This document shows, in pieces, positions 55,870 to 64,000 of a stretch of 64,000 nucleotides of DNA. Each line of letters starts with the position of its first letter. Positions within the stretch are counted from its first letter, which is position 1. The stretch comes from Lachnospiraceae bacterium A2 (lineage in GTDB: Bacteria > Bacillota > Clostridia > Lachnospirales > Lachnospiraceae). The position numbers and the translations under genes are program-made. The notes below the pieces were generated by a model. The model saw nothing but the letters and a program-made list of their open reading frames with translations. It had not been told where the DNA came from and ran no database searches. The DNA is taken from NCBI GenBank assembly GCA_000403315.2, contig KE159636.1, forward strand, positions 1,269,358 to 1,333,357. The letters run 5' to 3'.

Positions 55870-56025
55870 ATGATTGAAATAATCACAAAAGGCGGAAGAA
55901 TCTTTACATACGATAAAAATGAATATGAGTGTCAGTACGACAAGAAGGCTGTCTTGATATTCAAAAACGGAGAAATTGTTGCCCTTTACAATTTAGACGT
56001 TGTGGCAACGCTTTCTGTTAAATAG
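55870..56025 (+). CDS. Small hypothetical protein (51 aa)
   Basis: MIEIITKGGRIFTYDKNEYEC starts 2 bases after the holin stop. It is a short beta-sheet protein similar in size to small phage spanin-like or head proteins, but no function can be assigned. Confidence 0.5.
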   Translation: MIEIITKGGRIFTYDKNEYECQYDKKAVLIFKNGEIVALYNLDVVATLSVK

Positions 56026-56066
56026 GGGGCGATTTTATAAGAACCCTCCTAAAAAACAAGCAATCC

Positions 56067-56510
56067 ATGAAATACGCCCTCCAAATCGGAGAAGTGCCAA
56101 TCTACAACCGTGACGAAAACGGCGAAATCATCTATGAACACTACGAGGACAGCGACGGGAACATTATTTATTACGAAGATGAAAACGGAAATAAGATACC
56201 GTCTGAAACTGGGGAATATGAGATAGACTATAGCGAGCCCGTCTCTTTTTTATCCAGTTTAGCAATGAGTGGCGGAGAGGCGGAGGCGCAGGAATTTGGC
56301 TTGTCGACCTCTGACTATAACGCCACTCTGCTATGCCAAAAAGGTGCTTATCCAATCGTTGAGGGTAGCCTTATTTGGACGAAAAGCGAGGTAGGGTACA
56401 AAGATATCAATAATGAGATTATCGACCCTATATCGGCAGATTATGAGATTATAAAGGTGTCTGAAAGTCTTAACTTTGTGAAGTATGTGTTAAAGGCTGT
56501 GGTTAAATAA
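56067..56510 (+). CDS. Head-closure-like protein
   Basis: The 147-residue protein has LSTSDYNATLLCQKGAYPIVEGSLIWTKSEV, a pattern seen in head-tail joining proteins whose target is tail attachment. Its N-terminal part has low-complexity acidic repeats (DENGEIIYEHYEDSDGNIIYYED). The order portal-capsid-connector-closure supports the call. Confidence 0.6.
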   Translation: MKYALQIGEVPIYNRDENGEIIYEHYEDSDGNIIYYEDENGNKIPSETGEYEIDYSEPVSFLSSLAMSGGEAEAQEFGLSTSDYNATLLCQKGAYPIVEGSLIWTKSEVGYKDINNEIIDPISADYEIIKVSESLNFVKYVLKAVVK

Positions 56511-56539
56511 AATAGACAGGCAGAAAGGAAGATAGAAAG

Positions 56540-56854
56540 ATGATTTTACAGTATTCAAATAATGGAACGGATTGTTACGAAGAATCGCAATCAATATGTT
56601 TTTTGCAAGTTCCGTTTACAAAAAATGATGACATTGTAAGCATAATGGAAAGAGCAGAAAAACAAGTTTCTACAGTATGGGGAAAACCTACTTTTGAGCT
56701 TAGGTCAGATAACATGTTTCCAGAAAATGCAAAGTTTGCAAAAATTGCAATACTAAGCGAAAGAAACAGAGGAAAGTCAAGAGCGTTGATGTTTGGAGAA
56801 AAGACGGTTTTGTATTTGCTAAATGAAAACGGAAAAACTTTGAAAATGTTCTAA
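56540..56854 (+). CDS. Hypothetical phage protein (104 aa)
   Basis: MILQYSNNGTDCYEESQSICF begins after AAAGGAAGATAGAAAG. Beta-rich with a C-terminal VLYLLNENGKTLKMF. It lies among the head-tail joining genes but I cannot name it. Confidence 0.45.
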   Translation: MILQYSNNGTDCYEESQSICFLQVPFTKNDDIVSIMERAEKQVSTVWGKPTFELRSDNMFPENAKFAKIAILSERNRGKSRALMFGEKTVLYLLNENGKTLKMF

Positions 56855-56867
56855 GGTGGTGTTTGAC

Positions 56868-57191
56868 ATGGACAAGAAAACAGTAAATATTCTTGGAGCG
56901 GATTACACGATTGAAACAGATGAAGAAATACTAAAAGACGGCGCAGACGGTATCTGCCATCCATACTCCAACCGAATAAGGATAAGACCAAAAGAAAATA
57001 TGCTCGGTGACGGAGATACAAAAGAAGAAAAAGAGAAGTGTTATAAGGAAACGCTGTCTCACGAATGTATTCATGCATATTTTAGGGAAAGCGGACTGTA
57101 CAGCTACATGAAGGACGAGGTTCTTGTAGATTGGATTGCAACGCAATTTCCAAAAATGGAAAAGACATTTAGGGAATTGGATATTTTGTAG
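56868..57191 (+). CDS. Second small HExxH metallopeptidase-like protein
   Basis: The 107-residue protein has SHECIHAYF (about residues 67-75), a zinc-type HExxH, with DEVLVDWIATQFP 20 residues on. It is related in layout to the protein at 22065-22385. The start at 56868 (MDKKTVNILGADYTIETDEE) follows AAGGTGG. A protease in the joining module is unusual. Confidence 0.6.
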   Translation: MDKKTVNILGADYTIETDEEILKDGADGICHPYSNRIRIRPKENMLGDGDTKEEKEKCYKETLSHECIHAYFRESGLYSYMKDEVLVDWIATQFPKMEKTFRELDIL

Positions 57192-57201
57192 GAGGTAGAA
57201 A

Positions 57202-57372
57202 ATGGAAGATTTGTTTTACAAAGACAATACAAAATTATGCGGAACACTTCAAGATGGTGTATTTTTCCCTTGCACCACTCTAATTCCAGAGTGGTTGAAG
57301 AAATCAGTAGAGAAATCTCTGAAATTTAATTTGTTAAACACAGAGATGGGTCATGGCAAAGAAAACCCTTAA
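57202..57372 (+). CDS. Small hypothetical protein (56 aa)
   Basis: MEDLFYKDNTKLCGTLQDGVF starts after GTAGGAGG. It overlaps the gp10-like gene by 20 bases. Function unknown. Confidence 0.5.
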   Translation: MEDLFYKDNTKLCGTLQDGVFFPCTTLIPEWLKKSVEKSLKFNLLNTEMGHGKENP

Positions 57373-57886
57373 AGCCGACCTGTCTATTTCGTCAATCCGT
57401 AATCTCCAAAAGGAATTGGAAAAATACCGCAACAGTCTAACCTACAAAGCCAGACTGCTTGCAGAAAAACTTAGCGAGCGCGGCGTAGAAATCGCCAGAG
57501 TGCAGATAGCCGACCTCGACGCAATCTTTACGGGCGAACTGATACAGAGCTTGCACAGCGAGTACAAGGCAAGTATGCCATACGGGGCGATATTTGCGGT
57601 AGTTACAGACTCCAAGCACTGTGCCTTTGTTGAGTTCGGCACAGGACAACGTGGCGAGGACAAACCATACCCCTATCCTCTTCCAGAGGGTGTAAGCTGG
57701 GATTACAATGTCGGAAAGACGATAAGACAGAACGCAACCACGGGAAGATATTACTGGTTTTATCCGGGGCAGGACGGGAAATGGCATTATACAGAGGGAA
57801 TGCCGTCTCGTCCTTTTATGTACCTTACAAGCATGGAACTGATAAGGGAAGTTCCGAAGATAGCTAAAGAAGTATTCGGGAAGTGA
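57353..57886 (+). CDS. HK97-gp10-like head-tail protein
   Basis: The 177-residue protein has IRNLQKELEKYRNSLTYKARLLAEKLSERG at the N-terminus, CAFVEFGTGQRG, and the end YLTSMELIREVPKIAKEVFGK, all typical of gp10-type proteins that cap the connector. Length is normal for the family. Confidence 0.85.
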   Translation: MAKKTLKADLSISSIRNLQKELEKYRNSLTYKARLLAEKLSERGVEIARVQIADLDAIFTGELIQSLHSEYKASMPYGAIFAVVTDSKHCAFVEFGTGQRGEDKPYPYPLPEGVSWDYNVGKTIRQNATTGRYYWFYPGQDGKWHYTEGMPSRPFMYLTSMELIREVPKIAKEVFGK

Positions 57887-57906
57887 GAGGGGATCCTCTC
57901 TTTTTT
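57885..57906 (+). terminator. Terminator overlapping the gp10 stop
   Basis: GAGAGG (57885-57890) pairs with CCTCTC (57895-57900), followed by TTTTTT. It includes the last base of the stop codon and sets off the next gene as a separate unit. Confidence 0.8.
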
Positions 57907-57942
57907 AATTTAACAAAATAAATCATCAGGAGGCATGAATTT

Positions 57943-58623
57943 ATGTTAGTAGAAATCATTGGAAAAAGAAACGAAGAAAGGCTTATCACTACAAGCCTTA
58001 AAATTGCTGAAAAGTTCGGTAAGGAACATGCCCATGTCCTTAGAGATATTCGGGATATGGAATGTAGCGATATGTTTAGAGAATCCAATTTTGGATTGTC
58101 CTCTTATAAGTCTGCACAAGGCAAGACATTGCCAATGTATGAAGTGACAAGGGATGGGTTCACCTTGCTGGCTATGGGATATACCGGAAAAGAAGCAATG
58201 AAGTTCAAAGAGGACTACATCAATGCGTTTAACGCAATGGAAAACGAATTAAAACGCATTTACACCGAGCGTCAACAATGGAAGATAGAGCGTGACAAAG
58301 GCGTTGTTATTCGTCACATCCTCACAGACACAATCAAGATGAAGATTGCAGACAGCCCACACAAGCGGTTCGCATATCCAAATTATACAAATCTGATTTA
58401 CCGAACTTTGTTTGGAAAAACTGCAAAAGAACTTGAACAGGAATGTGGCGTAAAGGCGAGAGAAAATTTAAGGGATTATTTTACCGGGAATGCCTTGGCA
58501 CAGGTACAGAGCATGGAAATGCTGGTTTCAAGCCTTATCGGGTGTGGCTGGGGATATGAAAAAATAAAAGAATTTGTGTCTGAAAACTGCAAATATAAGA
58601 TTGAGGAGGAAAATCATGGTTAA
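57943..58623 (+). CDS. Rha-family phage regulator inserted in the structural module
   Basis: The 226-residue protein matches Rha: TSLKIAEKFGKEHAHVLRDIRDM, LPMYEVTRDGFTLLAMGYTGKEAMKFKEDYINAFNAME, with a C-terminal BRO-like extension. Rha proteins interfere with phage growth or act as regulators. It is preceded by a terminator and lies between head-tail genes, so it looks like an accessory insertion. Coupled to the next gene. Confidence 0.85.
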   Translation: MLVEIIGKRNEERLITTSLKIAEKFGKEHAHVLRDIRDMECSDMFRESNFGLSSYKSAQGKTLPMYEVTRDGFTLLAMGYTGKEAMKFKEDYINAFNAMENELKRIYTERQQWKIERDKGVVIRHILTDTIKMKIADSPHKRFAYPNYTNLIYRTLFGKTAKELEQECGVKARENLRDYFTGNALAQVQSMEMLVSSLIGCGWGYEKIKEFVSENCKYKIEEENHG

Positions 58624-58933
58624 AACAAAAATCACTGAAACAACAGAAAAATACGACAAGGACGGAAAGCTTGTTGAAAAGGTTGCAAGAGAGGAAAATT
58701 CGGAAGATGATACAGTTTACACACCAGCCTATTTGAATCCAAACCTTAGTGGAACGTTGATTCATACAAACCCACCTTACTACTCATATTGCGGACAAAG
58801 AGAAAATTCGGAAAGTAATTTCGGAGGAAGAATCGAGACCGGAACTGTACCATACGACAGAATCAAAACGGGAGAAATTACAGAGGGATTAGATTTTTCT
58901 GGCTTAAAAAATAAAGGAGAAACTACCATTTAA
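58616..58933 (+). CDS. Hypothetical protein (105 aa)
   Basis: MVKTKITETTEKYDKDGKLVE overlaps the rha stop. Thr/Glu-rich beginning, then NPNLSGTLIHTNPPYYSYCG. Unknown; may be carried with rha. Confidence 0.45.
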   Translation: MVKTKITETTEKYDKDGKLVEKVAREENSEDDTVYTPAYLNPNLSGTLIHTNPPYYSYCGQRENSESNFGGRIETGTVPYDRIKTGEITEGLDFSGLKNKGETTI

Positions 58934-58948
58934 AGGCAGGTGGTCTAA

Positions 58949-59344
58949 ATGCTTGACAGCATAGAAACGCAAGTGTTTTCGCTGATAAAAGCGAAGTTTT
59001 CCGCAAAGATAAAAGCGAAATACAAAGACCTCAATTTTACCACAAGCGACAGGTCATCAACAAAACCTAAATTTCCAACAGTGTACATACACATGGTTGA
59101 TTCACAGGAAGCAGGTTCGGATTTGGAGGGAACATCAATACCAGGAGTTAATGCAGCGTTCCAAGTTGACGTTTCTGACAATCAAAACAACAACAGGACA
59201 GATGAAGTGGCGAGAGAGGTTTTAAGGATAATGAAAAGCATGAGATTTAAACCAATGCCTATGCCAATGCACAATAACACTGGGGATGTATACATCACCA
59301 CGGCGAGATACAAAAGAGTAATAGGTGACGGAGACATATTGTAA
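58949..59344 (+). CDS. Tail terminator / tail completion protein
   Basis: The 131-residue protein, with FPTVYIHMVDSQEAGSDLEG and MRFKPMPMPM ... TARYKRVIGDGD, fits tail-terminator proteins that sit between gp10 and the major tail protein. Position supports it strongly. Confidence 0.75.
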   Translation: MLDSIETQVFSLIKAKFSAKIKAKYKDLNFTTSDRSSTKPKFPTVYIHMVDSQEAGSDLEGTSIPGVNAAFQVDVSDNQNNNRTDEVAREVLRIMKSMRFKPMPMPMHNNTGDVYITTARYKRVIGDGDIL

Positions 59345-59404
59345 CAGAAGCAAAGAGCAGAAACGCTCTTATTTTTATGCAAATTTTTAAGGAGGAATGA
59401 AATT

Positions 59405-59902
59405 ATGGCAGATACCAGTTATCTTGCAAGAGTAATCATAAAAGAGTTTGAGGGGGACATACATAGCGCAATCGATTTTAGTGGCGAGTACAAACTATTG
59501 GTAAGGGCTAAGTCAATCCCAAGCCCTGTATCAGCCCCCAATACGGTTGAAAGCACAACGCTTGAAGATGATACGCAGACGTTTGAAATGGGAATTAAAA
59601 CAGCGGATACAAGAGAAATAACAGGAAATCTTGAAAAGGAATACCTGCAAGCAATCAATAAGCTGAATGGAAAGAAACTCTGCATTTTTCATCTATACGG
59701 GACGCAGGGGATTGGAGGAACCGCAAAATATGCCTACGTAGGGCAGGCAACGGCAACGCCAAATGACGTTGGTGGAGTTGATGAAATCCTTGAAATGACA
59801 GTAACGGTTATTCCGAACACATCTGCCATCGAATGCACAGACGATTTTACCGTGGTTGATAACGGCGACGGAACATTCAATGTAACAAAGACGGGAGCAT
59901 AA
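59405..59902 (+). CDS. Major tail protein
   Basis: The 165-residue protein (DTSYLARVIIKEFEGDIHSAI, then SPVSAPNTVESTTLEDDTQTFEMGIKT) has the tail-tube pattern of a positive-charge start and TLEDD segment. It follows the tail terminator and precedes the chaperone pair. The length fits a siphovirus tube protein. Confidence 0.85.
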   Translation: MADTSYLARVIIKEFEGDIHSAIDFSGEYKLLVRAKSIPSPVSAPNTVESTTLEDDTQTFEMGIKTADTREITGNLEKEYLQAINKLNGKKLCIFHLYGTQGIGGTAKYAYVGQATATPNDVGGVDEILEMTVTVIPNTSAIECTDDFTVVDNGDGTFNVTKTGA

Positions 59903-59924
59903 TTCAAAGAAAGGAAAGTAAAAC

Positions 59925-60377
59925 ATGAAATTAAAAATCGGAGAAAAAGAATACAGCATCAAGTTTGCATACAAGCCAACGCTGAAAGAGCGTATCATAT
60001 CAAAATTTGTAAAGTTTGCAGATTTGTCAAACGGAGACAAGGAAGCATATTTTGAGAAAGTTGAAGATTTGCTCCTGTTTTTACCAGAAGCAGTGCTTGT
60101 CGGCTTGCAGGTACACTACCCGGAATTCAAATACAACTGCGACACAGGCGAGGGCAAGGAAGAGAAACTTGAAAAGGCATTTGCGCTTGTTGAGGAATAC
60201 ATGGACAGCGAGGGAGCAGACGTTATGGCGTTCTTCAATCAGATTCAGGAGGCGTTGTTGGAAGATTCTTTTTTGAGAAGCCTGTTCCAGAAGGAGCAGA
60301 AGAAAGAGGAACAAGTAGAAGAAACAGTTCAACCAAGACTGGAAGTAATTCAGAACGGGAAAATAGTAGAGATTTAA
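59925..60377 (+). CDS. Tail assembly chaperone G
   Basis: The 150-residue acidic protein MKLKIGEKEYSIKFAYKPTLKE contains the usual gpG pattern, then a coiled acidic end. The following frame (60359-60733) has no start codon with a ribosome site and lies in the -1 frame, so a gpGT fusion made by ribosomal frameshift is expected. Confidence 0.8.
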   Translation: MKLKIGEKEYSIKFAYKPTLKERIISKFVKFADLSNGDKEAYFEKVEDLLLFLPEAVLVGLQVHYPEFKYNCDTGEGKEEKLEKAFALVEEYMDSEGADVMAFFNQIQEALLEDSFLRSLFQKEQKKEEQVEETVQPRLEVIQNGKIVEI

Positions 60378-60733
60378 CATGGGAAATATACTGTGAGGAA
60401 ATACGACCTTTGTTAATGCTTGCAACAAAAGGGTATGGTCTTTCTGTTGACTATATTGATTGGTCAAGCCCTGCCGAGATGGATCCATATCTAAAAGCGT
60501 ATAAGTTAAAAAGAAATGAGAAAGACGTTCTTCAATGGCAGTTAGGTCAATATGTGGCGGCTGCTATAAGCTGCGTATTACCAAAAGGAAAATATCTTAA
60601 AAAACCAATGTTCCAGATAGAAGAAAACATAGGAGAAATTACTGAAAGAGATATAGAAAAGGCAATTTTAACAGAGCAACGGTATATGGCAATGTCAGCC
60701 AATAAAGGATTGCCAGAAACAATCATAGCTTAG
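60359..60733 (+). CDS. Tail assembly chaperone T, read by -1 frameshift
   Basis: From at least 60359 the -1 frame reads TWEIYCEEIRPLLMLATKGYG, then YLKAYKLKRNEKDVLQWQLGQYVAAAISCVLPKGKYLKKPMF, a typical T domain. It is open well upstream of the G stop at 60375. A GGGAAAA run at 60357-60363 is the obvious slip candidate, but its phase (GGG AAA A) is not the canonical X XXY YYZ, so the exact site is uncertain. Confidence 0.7.
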   Translation, partial: ENSRDLTWEIYCEEIRPLLMLATKGYGLSVDYIDWSSPAEMDPYLKAYKLKRNEKDVLQWQLGQYVAAAISCVLPKGKYLKKPMFQIEENIGEITERDIEKAILTEQRYMAMSANKGLPETIIA

Positions 60734-60743
60734 GAGGAATTTT

Positions 60744-61730
60744 ATGAGCAGAAATATCAACGAACTTCACCCAAGATTACAAGAAAAAGTTTCGGAGTTG
60801 CAGAAACTTTGCGAAAATAACGGTTTGATTATCGGAATCGGCGAGTGCTTAAGAACGGTAGCAGAACAAGAAGAACTGTACGCACAGGGCAGGGATAAGC
60901 CTGGAAACATTGTCACAAATGCAAGAGGGACTTCTTATTCCAGCCAACACCAGTGGGGGATTGCGTTTGACTTTTATCGAAATGATGGAACAGGCGCATA
61001 CAATGAATCTGGGAACTTCTTTGAAAGAGTCGGGAGCCTTGCGAAATCTATCGGTTTAGGATGGGGAGGCGACTGGACAAGTATCAAAGACCGTCCGCAC
61101 CTGTACCTTCCTGACTGGGGAAGCACTGCAACAAAATTAAAAAATCAGTATGGAACCCCAGAAAAATTCATGAAGACGTGGGGGGATTCAGGGAATGAAA
61201 CCCATGCTCCGACCCATACTTCTGATAACAGAAGGACGTATCTGAAAAGAGGGGATAAGGGACAGAACGTAAAAGATATGCAACTTATGTTGATTGGCTG
61301 CGGGTATTCCTGCGGAAAATCTGGCGCAGATGGAATTTTTGGTTCTGGAACCGAAAAAGCACTCCTGAAATTCCAACGCGACAATGGGCTGAAAGAAGAC
61401 GGATTGTATGGAAACGCTTCTAAGGCAAAACTTGAGAAGGTATATTCCAACAGAACGCAGATTGAAAAGGCGGATTACAAAGTAGGAAGCACCTATACCT
61501 TGCAGACAGAAATGAAAGTACGTGAGTGTGCAGGGACAACATACAGGGCAAAGAAACACAGTGATCTTACAGAGGACGGAAGAAAGCACGATGCAGACAG
61601 AGACGGATGCCTTGACAAAGGTACAAAGGTAACTTGTAAAGAGGTAAAGAAAGTCGGAGATGATACATGGATTCGCACTCCCTCTGGATGGATTGCGGCG
61701 GTTTATGATGGAAAAGTATATGTAAAATAA
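60744..61730 (+). CDS. Endolysin with M15 peptidase, PG-binding and SH3-like parts
   Basis: The 328-residue protein has an N-terminal VanY/M15C-type L-Ala-D-Glu peptidase domain (LRTVAEQEELYAQGRD, then SSQHQWGIAFDFYRND with the His-x-x-Gly-x-Ala-x-Asp zinc site, and DRPHLYLPDWG). A peptidoglycan-binding domain 1 follows (KRGDKGQNVKDMQLMLIGCGY), and the C-terminal 70 residues resemble an SH3 region (TEMKVRECAGTTYRAKKH). It lies between the chaperones and the tape measure, unlike the usual position after the tail. Confidence 0.85.
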   Translation: MSRNINELHPRLQEKVSELQKLCENNGLIIGIGECLRTVAEQEELYAQGRDKPGNIVTNARGTSYSSQHQWGIAFDFYRNDGTGAYNESGNFFERVGSLAKSIGLGWGGDWTSIKDRPHLYLPDWGSTATKLKNQYGTPEKFMKTWGDSGNETHAPTHTSDNRRTYLKRGDKGQNVKDMQLMLIGCGYSCGKSGADGIFGSGTEKALLKFQRDNGLKEDGLYGNASKAKLEKVYSNRTQIEKADYKVGSTYTLQTEMKVRECAGTTYRAKKHSDLTEDGRKHDADRDGCLDKGTKVTCKEVKKVGDDTWIRTPSGWIAAVYDGKVYVK

Positions 61731-61737
61731 AATCAAG

Positions 61738-61769
61738 GACAGCATGGGTTCAAATCCTGCTGTCTTTTT
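61738..61769 (+). terminator. T-arm-like terminator after the endolysin gene
   Basis: GACAGCA (61738-61744) pairs with TGCTGTC (61758-61764), enclosing GG-TTCAAAT-CC, a T-arm-like loop, and CTTTTT completes a terminator-like hairpin. It resembles the T-arm elements elsewhere in this prophage. It ends 22 bases before the tape measure start. Confidence 0.55.
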
Positions 61770-61790
61770 CTTTGAAAGGAAGTGGCAAGA

Positions 61791-64000
61791 ATGGCAACGA
61801 TAGACAGATTGGATATACAAATAGAAGGTTCTGCACAAAAAGCAAATGTCGCAATAAATGACCTTATAAAAAATCTCGACAGACTTGCCAATTCCTTAAA
61901 AATAGACACAAGCGGATTAGAGAAAATCGGAAAATCTTTGAATTTAAGTGGCATTGATAAGGCTGCTAAAAATATGCAATCCCAAACGCAGAAAGTATCA
62001 AAATCCCTGTCTCAAATTACGGAGCAGTACAAGGATTTGGGCAAAGGATTTGAAATAAAAGGCTCTACGCAACAGATACAGAAGCAAATTGACAGCCTTA
62101 CAAACAAACTTGCAAATGCAAAACTGGCGAAAGATGATTTTGAAGCGTCCGGGAAGGCCAATTTAGGTGGTTACGAAACAGCAGTTAAAAATGTAATAAA
62201 GTATACAAACCAGATTGAAAGCCTGAAAAAGCAACTTGAGGGATTGCAGACAGCACAGCCGAAACTTGATTTCAATGTAGCTGGCGCGGAAAGCCAAACA
62301 AAATATCTAGTTGAATACAAAAAGCAATTAATAGATTTCAAAAATGATATGAAATCCATAGGTGATGTTTATGGCGGGTTGCAGAATGTTCCAAAAGGAG
62401 GACTAGATACTCTAATTCAAAATTTAAAGCAATCCATAGAAGAATTAAAGCAATCCTACCCGCAGGCAACGAATGTTATTTCCGCATTTGAAAAAGAGTT
62501 GCAAAAGCTACAAGGTATTTCTTCTGGACTGACAAAAGAACCAATTAGAGCCAATATTGATACAAGCTCTATTGACAAAGTAAGTGAAAAAATAGCAGAG
62601 CTAAAAAACAGGTTTGAAAAAGTTGGATCAGATTTTAAGTTTACCGGGAATTTTGAACAGTTAAATATTGAAATAGAAAAAGTTTATTCCAAGCTGAACG
62701 AATTAAGAACCAAAGAACAGGAAATGATTTCTGCCGGACAGGTAAATACATCTGGATTTGAACAGTTGCAGGAATCACTTGCAAGAGTTGGAAATAAGTT
62801 CGGAATAATGCAGGATTTAAGGGACAGAACAGAAGCATTTAACCAATCCTTGCAACAATTAAGAGTTCCAGAAATCCGAGAAGAAAATCTTACAAAACTT
62901 CAAAATTCCTTAAGAAAAACAGAAGCAGACACAGAAAAGCTAAGAACAAAACTTTCTAATGCAATAACAATGGGAAGGATTGTTCCAAACATAGACGACA
63001 GCGGATTCCGAAAACTTACGGAGCAAATTGCGTTATCAGAAAAACAGGCAGAAGCATTAAGGCAGAAAATACAGGAAGTGGGAGGCGATACAAGCGGAAC
63101 CGGAAGCATAATGGACAGGCTGAAATCTTCTCTGTCAAATGTTTCGAGCCAGTCAAGCAAAACATCTTCTGCGACAAACATATTATCAAAAAATATAAAA
63201 AACCTTTCCTCAACAATGAGCGGATTCAGCAAGTCAGCAGGAAAAGCGGTCACAGGGCTGAAATCATTCGCAAGACAAGCATTGTCTGCTATGGGGATAT
63301 ATCTTGGGGTTTATGGGGCGGTAAGGGGGCTTAAATCATCGTTAGAAAGCTCCATGAATTACATAGAAATCCTTAATTATTTCAATGCCGCATTTGGACA
63401 GGTGGCAGAAAAGGCAGATTACAGTAAGTTTGAAGAAATGGGATATGATTCAGCAGAAGCATATTACAATTCTTTTTCTGAAAGGGCAAAAGAATTAACA
63501 GAAAAAATGTCCGGGTTTACAATGAACGAAAGCGGGATGTTGGAATCCGGAGGAATGAAAAGCCTTGGAATTGACCCTACGAAACTTATGAACTATCAGG
63601 CGATGTTTGGGCAGATGTCTAGCTCTATGGGAGCGACAAGCGAAAATGCATTAAGGCTGTCAACAGTCCTTACGGAAATTGGGGCTGACCTGGCTTCTGT
63701 AAAGAACATGAAGTTTGAAAAAGTCTGGAACGATATGGCTTCCGGGCTTGCGGGAATGAGCCGGACACTGGATAAGTATGGGGCAAATATCCGAAACGTG
63801 AACTTGCAGCAGAAGTTAAACGAACTTGGAATCAGTGCAAACATATCCGCATTAAACCAGAATGACAAGGCTCTTTTACGTACAATTATTCTTCTTGACA
63901 GTACGAGATATGCATGGGGTGATTTGGCAAAAACAATCAATCAACCTGCTAACCAGTTAAGGTTGCTCCAATCAAATTTCAGCAACCTTGGGAGGGCTAT
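61791..64000 (+). CDS. Tail tape measure protein (N-terminal part)
   Basis: The frame starts MATIDRLDIQIEGSAQKANVA after GGAAGTGGCAAGA and stays open for 736 codons to the window edge. It has a long coiled coil over the first 450 residues, a hydrophobic stretch (RQALSAMGIYLGVYGAVRGLKSS, about 493-515) and an amidase-like TMP motif (FGQMSSSMGATSENALRL). Tape measure proteins set tail length. The remainder lies outside the window. Confidence 0.9.
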   Translation, partial: MATIDRLDIQIEGSAQKANVAINDLIKNLDRLANSLKIDTSGLEKIGKSLNLSGIDKAAKNMQSQTQKVSKSLSQITEQYKDLGKGFEIKGSTQQIQKQIDSLTNKLANAKLAKDDFEASGKANLGGYETAVKNVIKYTNQIESLKKQLEGLQTAQPKLDFNVAGAESQTKYLVEYKKQLIDFKNDMKSIGDVYGGLQNVPKGGLDTLIQNLKQSIEELKQSYPQATNVISAFEKELQKLQGISSGLTKEPIRANIDTSSIDKVSEKIAELKNRFEKVGSDFKFTGNFEQLNIEIEKVYSKLNELRTKEQEMISAGQVNTSGFEQLQESLARVGNKFGIMQDLRDRTEAFNQSLQQLRVPEIREENLTKLQNSLRKTEADTEKLRTKLSNAITMGRIVPNIDDSGFRKLTEQIALSEKQAEALRQKIQEVGGDTSGTGSIMDRLKSSLSNVSSQSSKTSSATNILSKNIKNLSSTMSGFSKSAGKAVTGLKSFARQALSAMGIYLGVYGAVRGLKSSLESSMNYIEILNYFNAAFGQVAEKADYSKFEEMGYDSAEAYYNSFSERAKELTEKMSGFTMNESGMLESGGMKSLGIDPTKLMNYQAMFGQMSSSMGATSENALRLSTVLTEIGADLASVKNMKFEKVWNDMASGLAGMSRTLDKYGANIRNVNLQQKLNELGISANISALNQNDKALLRTIILLDSTRYAWGDLAKTINQPANQLRLLQSNFSNLGRA

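Larger units (their letters stand above)
15158..64000. mobile_element. Prophage, left and central part (siphovirus-like)
   Basis: From the attachment junction to the window end the DNA carries phage regulators, antirepressors, tRNAs, replication genes, terminase, portal, capsid, connector, holin, tail and tape measure genes. The tape measure and the presence of a tail terminator, major tail protein and chaperone pair point to a long-tailed phage. The right end is not in view. At least 49 kb is present. Confidence 0.92.

Overview
The window looks like chromosomal DNA of a gut Firmicute of the Lachnospiraceae type. It has AGGAGG-type ribosome sites, TTGACA/TATAAT promoters, a TPP-riboswitch thiamine salvage operon, ilvBN, a Tn916-family integrase module and a long siphovirus-like prophage. 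No genus can be fixed from sequence alone.

Region 1 (1-9.9 kb) is host core sequence with scars. It opens with the C-terminal end of a SAVED-domain protein, the sensor family of CBASS defence effectors. Next comes a promoter followed by two TPP riboswitches in series, each with its own terminator, driving tenA, a thiN interrupted by a UGA, thiD, thiE, a HAD phosphatase and a Nudix hydrolase. An IS110-family element with a possible bridge-RNA region follows, then a TetR regulator and ilvB-ilvN.

Region 2 (about 10.1-15.0 kb) is a remnant of an integrative mobilizable element: mobC without a relaxase, an oriT-like inverted-repeat region, two DeoR-type HTH genes, a frameshifted replisome organiser, a DnaC-like loader, Xis and Int.

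Region 3 (15.16 kb to the window end) is a prophage that interrupts a low-molecular-weight protein tyrosine phosphatase gene after its twelfth codon, so the left attachment junction is visible. Left to right it holds small regulatory genes; a Gln/Gly/Cys-rich gene block; several ribbon-helix-helix repressors next to palindromic or repeated sites; four antirepressor or Rha-type proteins; a minus-strand array of small genes (25.4-27.5 kb); a very AT-rich repeat region; a TerS-like gene; a repressor/antirepressor switch; a short serine recombinase followed by a resolvase-like protein lacking catalytic residues; a tRNA-rich stretch (33.9-36.7 kb); a replisome organiser; many small early genes including ThyX-like and DUF3310 proteins; an RtcB RNA ligase; and the packaging, head, holin and tail genes up to a truncated tape measure gene.

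The most unusual signal concerns tRNA-like structure. One locus in the tRNA-rich stretch reads as a circularly permuted tRNA gene: the 3' half precedes the 5' half, the acceptor stem is closed by UUCG, and all class I spacings are kept. Separately, five of the six gaps in the minus-strand array carry T-arm-like hairpins; two of these have the same 40-nt acceptor plus T-arm layout. Similar hairpins occur at 36.5 and 61.7 kb. The same phage encodes RtcB, the ligase family used in tRNA splicing and repair. That these belong to one RNA-processing system is inference. Recurrent single-base frameshifts in short homopolymers could be real decay or assembly errors.
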